From positions 1,117,583-1,181,582 of the forward strand of contig NZ_KE332518.1 of assembly GCF_000413055.1 (NCBI RefSeq): DNA of 64,000 bases, given 5' to 3'. This stretch comes from Treponema maltophilum ATCC 51939 (GTDB taxonomy: Bacteria; Spirochaetota; Spirochaetia; Treponematales; Treponemataceae). Positions within the stretch are counted from its first letter, which is position 1, and each line of letters starts with the position of its first letter. Of the stretch, positions 57,251 to 62,482 are shown piece by piece. Below the pieces are notes generated by a model, which was not told the origin of the DNA, did not search any database, and saw nothing but the letters and a program-made list of their open reading frames with translations. Position numbers and translations under genes: made by a program.

Positions 57251-57589
57251 GTGAAAAAGCAGCAAATCCGCAAACCCTTTCTTTTTAAAATAACGAACCG
57301 CGCCGTGCTTTTTTTGTTTTTTTTGTCTCTGGCAATCTTTTTTTTCTATACCGCCGGCAACGTGCAGGAGTTTTCCGACGAAAGCCAAAAGCTTTTGCTG
57401 AATATCGTGCGCGTTTTAACCGCCGCGACAGCGGTTTTTATTTTTGCGGGCATCGTCCAGCTGATTGTCTATCTTGTTACAACCGAAAAGCGCGGCCTTG
57501 CCGCTTTTGTTTTTTTGTACGTGCTCTTTTTGATTGTATCGATTGTGCTATTTTTGTTTGCGAACGGCACCCTCTTTGCGGCGAAGTAA
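57251..57589 (+). CDS. Small membrane protein
   Basis: The 112-residue protein starts with GTG and has three hydrophobic segments (AVLFLFFLSLAIFFFYTAG, VLTAATAVFIFAGIVQLIVYL, LAAFVFLYVLFLIVSIVLFLF). No family is recognised. It is the last gene with core-like composition before the AT-rich island. Confidence 0.6.
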   Translation: MKKQQIRKPFLFKITNRAVLFLFFLSLAIFFFYTAGNVQEFSDESQKLLLNIVRVLTAATAVFIFAGIVQLIVYLVTTEKRGLAAFVFLYVLFLIVSIVLFLFANGTLFAAK

Positions 57590-57604
57590 GTAGGGCTAAA
57601 GCGA

Positions 57605-58024
57605 ATGACCGATTTAACGCACGAATTTGCAATGATAGACAATGATGAATTACATAAAAATACCGGAAAGTTCGTTATCTATAATAAAAAATCGTTCAAA
57701 TATCCAATTATGTATATTCATGATGATATACTTTGTTTGTTTTTTGATGAATTAAAAAATATACAATTTTACGATTACAAAAATACTAAAGAAATAAAAA
57801 ATTTAGCATATATGGGTATGACATATATTCATAATGATCAACTTTTAGGACTATATAATCGTATTCACATATTTATGAAAACTTTAGAAAGCAAAGAGAC
57901 CTTAAGAGATCTGGAGGGGGAAAAACTGGATAAGGCTTTCGTAATAACAGAATTAAAAAATTTTCTAGATTTTATTTTATCAGCAAAGCATAAAAACATG
58001 AATTTGATTCATTTCGGGATATGA
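57605..58024 (+). CDS. Orphan AT-rich protein, unknown
   Basis: The 139-residue protein has no recognised domain, signal or membrane segment. It is rich in Asn, Lys, Ile and Tyr (YNKKSFKYPIMYIHDDILCL) and its base composition is clearly lower in G+C than the genes before it, suggesting recent acquisition. Cytoplasmic immunity-type proteins often look like this, but nothing nearby is a matching toxin. The 144 bases after it contain no gene I can see. Confidence 0.5.
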   Translation: MTDLTHEFAMIDNDELHKNTGKFVIYNKKSFKYPIMYIHDDILCLFFDELKNIQFYDYKNTKEIKNLAYMGMTYIHNDQLLGLYNRIHIFMKTLESKETLRDLEGEKLDKAFVITELKNFLDFILSAKHKNMNLIHFGI

Positions 58025-58168
58025 TATGTTAAAAAATAGCCAGGCATGGCGACCGTAATGTTTTCAAATTAAGATGAAAATTTAACACGTGAAGAAGTTT
58101 ATGATGACGGGCTGTGATTTACTGTTTCAAAAATTGTTCTATATCAGAGATTATTCTCATTTTACATA

Positions 58169-58543
58169 CTACATCTGAAATGCCGTTATCCAAAAACATA
58201 TTCCGGCTATAAGTGAAAGCGGAGTCATAACATATTTTTCTTTTCTACTTTTTGAAATCATGTTCATAACAGTATTCAAAGATAGGTAAGCGGCAAAGAA
58301 GAAACAAATATATTTAGTAACCTTAAAAGAAAACCACAAGGAAATAAAACCTCCGGCTTGCAAAATAATTATCATTGCAAAAATTTGGATAGCCACCGAA
58401 ATGACTGCCGCAACTCTCAATTTCTTGGGTAAGATTTTATGTTGTCCCCCCATTGTGAATTCGCCCAAAGGCAAACCGCAAGCAACAAGAACCGTCAGAA
58501 TTGCTATAAGTCCAAATAATACCGCACCTAATATTGAAAACAT
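58169..58543 (-). CDS. Four-helix small membrane protein, unknown
   Basis: The 124-residue protein has four hydrophobic segments: FSILGAVLFGLIAILTVLVA, VISVAIQIFAMIIILQAG, YICFFFAAYLSLNTVMNM and LSLIAGICFWITAF, with GEFTMGGQHKILPKKLR after the first. I do not know the family name, though the layout resembles small uncharacterised Firmicute-type membrane proteins. It is AT-rich and isolated. Confidence 0.5.
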   Translation of the reverse strand: MFSILGAVLFGLIAILTVLVACGLPLGEFTMGGQHKILPKKLRVAAVISVAIQIFAMIIILQAGGFISLWFSFKVTKYICFFFAAYLSLNTVMNMISKSRKEKYVMTPLSLIAGICFWITAFQM

Positions 58544-58648
58544 AAATCAATATTCTCCCTTCACAAAATACAAAAAATTTCAGTTACAAATTCTAATTCA
58601 CCTATCTCTACAAACCGGGATTTATCTGTGTTTTCTCATAATATACAT

Positions 58649-58819
58649 TTATACCGGTTTAATCAAACTATTTTCAAAAAACGCTTCAAACGTGCTCGCG
58701 GCACCACTATGCTCAACAATCTTACCATCAAGAATTTTATCGATATTTATACCTGGTATTTCTATAACTTTGTTTGTTGGTGTTATTCCTATAAATTCAC
58801 CTTTATGAGTTCCTCCATC
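58649..58819 (-). pseudogene. SnoaL-like/ester cyclase C-terminal remnant
   Basis: A leftward frame of 56 codons without a usable start reads GTHKGEFIGITPTNKVIEIP and GINIDKILDGKIVEHSGA, the C-terminal part of SnoaL-like ester cyclases (GTHxGEFxGIPPTG...GKIVEHWG). A stop directly precedes it, so the N-terminal half is lost. The surrounding 58544-58938 contains nothing else convincing: a 17-codon frame at 58870-58923 (starting MPKSEKYLKEHLGE) may be another fragment. Confidence 0.6.
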
Positions 58820-58938
58820 TTATACCCTATTTATAATATTATACCATATTTCAGCACACTTTTATAGGTCTAACTCTTGCTTTCTCCTAAATGCTCTTTC
58901 AAATATTTCTCTGATTTTGGCATACGAATTCCCTTTTA

Positions 58939-58968
58939 TTGACACGGGCAGGCTCGAAAGGGTACAAT
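58939..58968 (+). promoter_or_regulatory. Promoter of the truncated aroH
   Basis: TTGACA at 58939-58944, an 18-base spacer and TACAAT at 58963-58968, six bases before the ATG at 58975: another leaderless layout. The promoter looks intact although the gene is not. Confidence 0.5.
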
Positions 58969-58974
58969 CGTTTT

Positions 58975-59133
58975 ATGCAGGATAAGCGTTTGTACGGTAT
59001 ACGGGGAGCGGTGTGCACGGAAAACACGGCGGAAGATATGCAAAAGGCGGTTGCCGATTTGATGGGGCGGATTTTTGAAAAAAACGCTTTATGCGAAGAC
59101 GATATCGTGTCCGTGCGTATAGTTGCAGGTTGA
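58975..59133 (+). pseudogene. aroH: Chorismate mutase AroH, truncated after 52 codons
   Basis: The frame encodes RLYGIRGAVCTENTAEDMQK and then LMGRIFEKNALCEDDIVSVR, which matches the N-terminal 45 residues of AroH-type chorismate mutase (xxxxIRGAxxVxENTxE..., DDIVSV). A full protein has about 120-130 residues. The reading frame leaves homology at codons GTT GCA GGT TGA, which are the first 12 bases of the CRISPR repeat, and stops there. The missing 3' part is not found in the window. Loss of the active-site Arg and Glu residues downstream means it cannot be functional. Confidence 0.7.
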
Positions 59134-59137
59134 TCAG
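59122..59137. repeat. CRISPR-repeat-like 16-mer at the aroH break point
   Basis: GTTGCAGGTTGATCAG matches the first 16 bases of the CRISPR repeat at 60781 with one change (T for C at position 13). After it the sequence diverges (ATGATAAAATTTTG) but keeps the A/T-rich character of the repeat middle. It is 1.6 kb from the array. It may be a relict repeat left by a rearrangement, or, read leftwards, a tracrRNA anti-repeat (CTGATCAACCTGCAAC). Confidence 0.55.
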
Positions 59138-59154
59138 ATGATAAAATTTTGCGC

Positions 59155-59252
59155 TTGACAGATAATAAATAAGGTCGTACATTGTAATTGAACAAGGGGA
59201 AACCTACGTTCAGCTAAATGGAAGCCGCCAACCATGGCGGTTTCTGTTTTTT
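59155..59252 (+). ncRNA. Small RNA cassette 1 (promoter, hairpin, terminator)
   Basis: TTGACA (59155), a 17-base spacer and TACATT (59178-59183) form a promoter. The predicted RNA starts near 59190, folds a small stem GAAC/GTTC (59190-59211), continues AGCT, and ends at terminator AAGCCGCC/GGCGGTTT (59222-59243) plus T6. About 65 nt. A micro-frame of 16 codons from 59218 overlaps the terminator and is not convincing. Confidence 0.55.
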
Positions 59253-59257
59253 ATACC

Positions 59258-59354
59258 TTGACAAATAACAATTTAAGTCGTACATTTTAACCGAGCAGGT
59301 ATATGCCTGTTCAGCTGCCGCCAGTTACCGATAACGGTGCTGGCGTGTTTTTTT
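59258..59354 (+). ncRNA. Small RNA cassette 2
   Basis: Same plan as cassette 1: TTGACA (59258), 17 bases, TACATT (59281-59286); 5' stem GAGCAGG/CCTGTTC (59293-59312); shared GTTCAGCT linker; terminator CGCCAG/CTGGCG (59319-59345) with an inner ACCG/CGGT stem and T7. The stems differ in sequence from cassette 1 but pair equally well, indicating conserved structure. Confidence 0.55.
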
Positions 59355-59367
59355 AATGAAAGTTCTC

Positions 59368-59445
59368 TTGACAGATAATAAATAAGGTCGTACTACCGAA
59401 AAATAAATAACAGCCCCGCAATTACGCAGGGCTATTATTTATTTT
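59368..59445 (+). ncRNA. Small RNA cassette 3 or decayed copy
   Basis: The first 26 bases from TTGACA at 59368 are identical to cassette 1, but the -10 position reads TACTAC and the 5' stem is missing. It runs straight into a long bidirectional terminator: AAAATAAATAA (59400-59410) and AGCCC pair with GGGCT and TTATTTATTTT (59435-59445). It may be a promoter remnant joined to a terminator. Confidence 0.45.
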
Positions 59446-59502
59446 CTCAAGTATTGTTATAAAACCGGACTACGACAATCCTCGCAGTGCTAAGCGAGTG
59501 TT

Positions 59503-59730
59503 TTAATCCTCAGTGCTCGGTATATCTGTTTTCATAATGTCTATTGTTTCTTCCGGCGTGGATAATCTTATTTTACCGGCTTTTTCCAGTGCATATTGCG
59601 GGTAACCGATACAAGCTCCCTCGTTTGATTTCAGCCGGACTGAATAAACCTTGTTTCCGTGCCAATCGTGGCGGACTTCGTATGTGTCAAAATCTGCATT
59701 ATGTTCGCTGATAAAATCTTGAATTGTCAT
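59503..59730 (-). CDS. Small protein in the toxin-antitoxin operon (75 residues)
   Basis: Starting at the ATG ending at 59730, which overlaps the stop of the 57-residue gene as ATGA, the protein reads MTIQDFISEHNADFDTYEVR then HDWHGNKVYSVRLKSNEGA. It has a beta-type middle and an acidic tail. No family is known to me. It ends the four-gene operon led by the RelE-like toxin. Confidence 0.55.
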   Translation of the reverse strand: MTIQDFISEHNADFDTYEVRHDWHGNKVYSVRLKSNEGACIGYPQYALEKAGKIRLSTPEETIDIMKTDIPSTED

Positions 59731-59900
59731 TTTGTCAGTCCGCATTTTTTCATTACGCGCTTTATATCTTCTTCGTTGCGCCGCCTATCTTCTTTTGTTT
59801 CATCAATCATATTTCCCATTGTGGAAATATGCCCTGTCGTTTTCCCTGTTTTTTCGTCGTACGCTTCTATGTCGCCGTCTTCTGAATATCGAATAGCCAT
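59727..59900 (-). CDS. Small acidic/basic protein in the toxin-antitoxin operon (57 residues)
   Basis: The short frame MAIRYSEDGDIEAYDEKTGK continues with TTGHISTMGNMIDETKEDRR and ends KKCGLTK. It is charged and probably alpha-helical at its C-terminal half. The tight ATGA junction with the next gene and the 26-base gap after the antitoxin argue that it is translated. Function unknown. Confidence 0.5.
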   Translation of the reverse strand: MAIRYSEDGDIEAYDEKTGKTTGHISTMGNMIDETKEDRRRNEEDIKRVMKKCGLTK

Positions 59901-59926
59901 TATATATCTACACCGAAAATTGTTGT

Positions 59927-60283
59927 TTATAAAAAATTCTGATACTTTGTGCCGAATATTTCGCCGAGTTTCCGCGCCATACGCGGACTTATCGTTCTCT
60001 GTCCCGTTTCCATTCCGGAAACATGTTGTGCAGGGATTCCCAATTTTTTTCCCAACGCTGCTTGCGTTAAATTATCTCGATAACGAAACAAACGTAAGGT
60101 TTTTTGCGGTGTCCGATTCTTTACAATATTTTTATACCAATCGGTTTCTTTTATTTCAATATATGTTTCATCATCATCTTCTTCAACCGTAGCGTGAGGA
60201 TAGCGTGTTTTAACAAACGCAAGCAAATCTTGCGGTATATCGCCTTCAATTTTAATAGGGGGCGTTTTCACGAGAACCTGCAT
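59927..60283 (-). CDS. XRE-family antitoxin
   Basis: About 118 residues from the ATG ending at 60283, overlapping the toxin gene by 32 bases. The N-terminal 55 residues are a small domain (FVKTRYPHATVEEDDDETYIEI); the C-terminal part is a helix-turn-helix: NLTQAALGKKLGIPAQHVSG and METGQRTISPRMARKLGEIF. This toxin-then-antitoxin order is as in HigBA-type systems. It should neutralise the toxin and repress the operon at the palindrome 60533-60555. Confidence 0.8.
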   Translation of the reverse strand: MQVLVKTPPIKIEGDIPQDLLAFVKTRYPHATVEEDDDETYIEIKETDWYKNIVKNRTPQKTLRLFRYRDNLTQAALGKKLGIPAQHVSGMETGQRTISPRMARKLGEIFGTKYQNFL

Positions 60284-60515
60284 AATATACCTCCAATTCA
60301 ATTCCTCTTATAGTTTCCTCCCAACAGGCAACCCAATGGTAAGAAAGATGGCAGTGATATTTGTTTTTTCCCAGCATACTGAAATTCGGCCAGCATTTTT
60401 GTATCGGGCCGCTTTCCTCCAGATCTTCAAGCAGGTAGGAAAACAATTCTTGTTCCTTTTCAGGCATTTTCAAAACTGCTTTCTGTATCTTCTTTTTTTG
60501 TATTACCCTGTACAT
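60252..60515 (-). CDS. RelE/HigB-like toxin
   Basis: The ATG ending at 60515 (87 residues) is chosen because the predicted transcription start lies just upstream; a longer frame to 60542 would begin within the promoter. The sequence has MPEKEQELFSYLLEDLEESG, a helix pair, and CHLSYHWVACWEETIRGIEL and VYYAGSRENAPY, the beta-sheet end typical of RelE-superfamily mRNA interferases. It is the first gene of the operon. Confidence 0.75.
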   Translation of the reverse strand: MYRVIQKKKIQKAVLKMPEKEQELFSYLLEDLEESGPIQKCWPNFSMLGKNKYHCHLSYHWVACWEETIRGIELEVYYAGSRENAPY

Positions 60516-60531
60516 TTGTCTGCCTATTTTT

Positions 60532-60561
60532 ATTATAACCATATATTGGTTATAATGTCAA
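60532..60561 (-). promoter_or_regulatory. Toxin-antitoxin promoter with palindromic operator
   Basis: Reading leftwards, TTGACA (60561-60556), an 18-base spacer and TATAAT (60537-60532). Between and over the -10 lies a perfect inverted repeat, TTATAACCA and TGGTTATAA around TATAT (60533-60555). A repressor bound there would block the promoter, the standard autoregulation of XRE antitoxins. Confidence 0.75.
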
Positions 60562-60764
60562 GTTTTTTCCTCTTTGCGTACCGCAATTTTTTCTCTTTGT
60601 GCATCGATACTGTGAACGGACTGCCGACCGGCGACTTTCTCTTTTTCCTGTCCAATCGCAGGCGGAAGCCCTGCAATGTTTTTTCCGTTGTACAGCAATT
60701 CATAATTAAACAAGGTTTTACTGGCAATGGCTTTTTCGGTCTTTATAATAACCGTACTAGGGCG
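60558..60764 (-). pseudogene. Phage or mobile-element gene remnant
   Basis: A 68-codon leftward frame with no ATG, GTG or TTG near its start reads KTEKAIASKTLFNYELLYNG, then KNIAGLPPAIGQEKEKVAGR and ends EKIAVRKEEKT. Amino acid composition looks like real protein. I cannot name it. It fills the space between the CRISPR array and the toxin operon promoter, whose -35 overlaps its stop codon. Confidence 0.45.
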
Positions 60765-60780
60765 TTACGGCTGGCGTTTA

Positions 60781-61145
60781 GTTGCAGGTTGACCAGAAAA
60801 ATTAATCAGGTATAATCAAAAAATCATAAAACGCGCGCGGCCGCTTGTTGCAGGTTGACCAGGAAAATTAATCAGGTATAATCAAAAAATCATAAAACGC
60901 GCGCGGCCGCTTGTTGCAGGTTGACCAGGAAAATTAATCAGGTATAATCCTCTTGAAAAACGTGTACGATATTGAGCGGTTGCAGGTTGACCAGAAAAAT
61001 TAATCAGGTATAATCAAACCAGCGGCGGATAAATCAGCAACGGTGTTGCAGGTTGACCAGAAAAATTAATCAGGTATAATTGCACACCATGGCAACGTTT
61101 AACGGATGAGTTGCAGGTTGACCAGAAAAATTAATCAGGTATAAT
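60781..61145 (+). CRISPR. Type II-C CRISPR array, six repeats and five spacers
   Basis: The 36-base repeat begins GTTGCAGGTTGACCAG, continues AAAAATTAATCAGG and ends TATAAT. Copies start at 60781, 60847, 60913, 60979, 61045 and 61110. Spacers are 30, 30, 30, 30 and 29 bases. Repeats 2 and 3 share an A-to-G change at position 17, and spacers 1 and 2 are identical, so a 66-base unit was duplicated. By analogy with Neisseria II-C repeats the array reads rightwards, convergent with cas2, cas1 and cas9. The last repeat is intact and no classical leader is visible. Confidence 0.97.
60789..60816 (+). promoter_or_regulatory. Promoter embedded in every CRISPR repeat (first copy shown)
   Basis: Repeat positions 9-14 are TTGACC and 31-36 are TATAAT, with a 16-base spacer. 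Transcription would begin about six or seven bases into the following spacer, leaving about 24 spacer bases. This mirrors Neisseria meningitidis, where crRNAs start from promoters in the repeats. The same elements recur in all six copies. Confidence 0.65.
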
Positions 61146-61170
61146 ACGTCCGGTGTAAACCGTTGCCATG
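61088..61170. repeat. Inverted repeat linking spacer 5 and the array flank
   Basis: CATGGCAACG in spacer 5 (61088-61097) and CGTTGCCATG just beyond the last repeat (61161-61170) are perfect 10-base inverted copies enclosing repeat 6. Flanking bases (GTTTA and TAAAC) extend the pairing with one gap. Confidence 0.55.
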
Positions 61171-61213
61171 CAAGGAGATGGTTTGTGCCGGGCGTGTTAT
61201 TTTTAAACGAAAA

Positions 61214-61549
61214 TCAGAATAAAAGGAACTGCCCCGGCTGTTTTTTTTGCTGTTTTTCCCCTGCATTATAACTGATAATATTGCCATATTGTCTGTCCGT
61301 TATCGTGATAATATCAACTTTTCCCTTTATCGGCAAGTTATCGTGTATCATTCTGTAATATTTTTCACAAGCATCTTTTCCCGAAAATAATTTTGTATAA
61401 ATGGAATATTGAACCATTGAAAAACCGTTATCCAATAAAAATTTTCTGAATTCCGTAGCATCTTTTCGTTCTTTTTTTTCAATGACCGGCAGGTCGAACA
61501 GTACCATCATCCACATAAGTTCATACTTATTCAAAATCAAGTCGCGCAT
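61214..61549 (-). CDS. cas2: CRISPR-associated endonuclease Cas2, type II
   Basis: 111 residues from the ATG ending at 61549, preceded by GGAG at six bases and overlapping cas1 by 23 bases. LMWMMVLFDLPVIEKKERKD holds the first strand with the Asp of the Cas2 ferredoxin-like fold; MVQYSIYTKLFSGKD and KGKVDIITITDRQYGNI follow as in type II Cas2. It bridges the Cas1 dimers in spacer integration. The array begins 69 bases from its stop. Confidence 0.95.
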   Translation of the reverse strand: MRDLILNKYELMWMMVLFDLPVIEKKERKDATEFRKFLLDNGFSMVQYSIYTKLFSGKDACEKYYRMIHDNLPIKGKVDIITITDRQYGNIISYNAGEKQQKKQPGQFLLF

Positions 61550-62447
61550 TTTCATCTCCGTCCCATAGGGGCAGTTCGATATCCGTTTTTTTGCTTTCCA
61601 GCGCACGTGCATAGGTATTTGCCATATATTGCATACTTTGAAACGCCGGTGAATTTCCTTCGGTTGTATGGAGTTTAACCCAAAGTACATCGGTAAGCCG
61701 CTTTTTTATTTCCGGTGTAAGTATTTTTTTATCTTCTTTTTCTAATTTGGCAACGGTAAAATCCACGAGCGGGCGATATATTTCAAAGAGATCGTCGACG
61801 AGGCAAAATTGATTTAAATTATTGTCGTGGTGAATACCGAGAGAGGGTAAAAGACCTGCAGAACATACCGCGCGCGCCATGGCCGCCCGCATTACGGCAT
61901 ATCCGTAATTGAGCAGAGAATTGATGCCTTCCGCATTTTTGTCGCGAATAAATTCTTTGCCGAATAAAGCTTTCCAATACACTTTTGCGGCATAAGCTTC
62001 GCGGTTGTCGGGATCGCCCGATTTTACGAGCAGCGATATTTTATCGACAAGCTTTGCGTTTTCTTCTTTTCCATCCATGTGCAATACTTGTGCCTGGTTT
62101 TTTATTTTACGGACGACAATTTGCTGCCAGATTCGTTTTTTGAGCGGCGCCGAAGCTTCTATTTGATTTTTTATAATTTTTGCAAACAGATAATGAGAGG
62201 CGATAGGTAAAACCATGCTTTGAGGTGAATAATTCTTACCGCACAGTATTGTAATACAGCCGTGTTCCGTCAATGCATTTAAAATATTTTTTGACAAGAC
62301 GACGCTCTGTGCCGAAAGCAGCAATACGCCGATATCGTCAAGCGGTATTTCACCGAGCGTTTCATCTTTATGCTTGATGACTATAAAACCTCGGCTCAGA
62401 GCAAGATAACGGTTTTCTTCATAGATTTCCAAAACTCTGTGTATCAC
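61527..62447 (-). CDS. cas1: CRISPR-associated integrase Cas1, type II
   Basis: The 306-residue protein shows IPLDDIGVLLLSAQSVVLS near residue 34, the metal ligands Glu in NAEGINSLLNYGYAVMRAAM near 170-190, His in SLGIHHDNNLNQFCLVDDLF near 205-225 and Asp/Glu in the same stretch (FEIYRPLVDF). It integrates new spacers together with Cas2. The gene is 35 bases downstream of cas9. Confidence 0.97.
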   Translation of the reverse strand: MIHRVLEIYEENRYLALSRGFIVIKHKDETLGEIPLDDIGVLLLSAQSVVLSKNILNALTEHGCITILCGKNYSPQSMVLPIASHYLFAKIIKNQIEASAPLKKRIWQQIVVRKIKNQAQVLHMDGKEENAKLVDKISLLVKSGDPDNREAYAAKVYWKALFGKEFIRDKNAEGINSLLNYGYAVMRAAMARAVCSAGLLPSLGIHHDNNLNQFCLVDDLFEIYRPLVDFTVAKLEKEDKKILTPEIKKRLTDVLWVKLHTTEGNSPAFQSMQYMANTYARALESKKTDIELPLWDGDENARLDFE

Positions 62448-62482
62448 GCCGTATATATTATCGGCAGATACGCAGAAAATTA

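Noticed and set aside
59218-59268. Micro-ORFs in the small RNA cassettes
   Set aside because: They overlap the terminator stems, differ completely between cassettes, and the first reads through into the next promoter.
60660-60690. CCTGCAAT on the plus strand as a tracrRNA anti-repeat
   Set aside because: Only seven to eight bases pair with the repeat, a run of six T follows at once, and the bases belong to the phage-like remnant frame.
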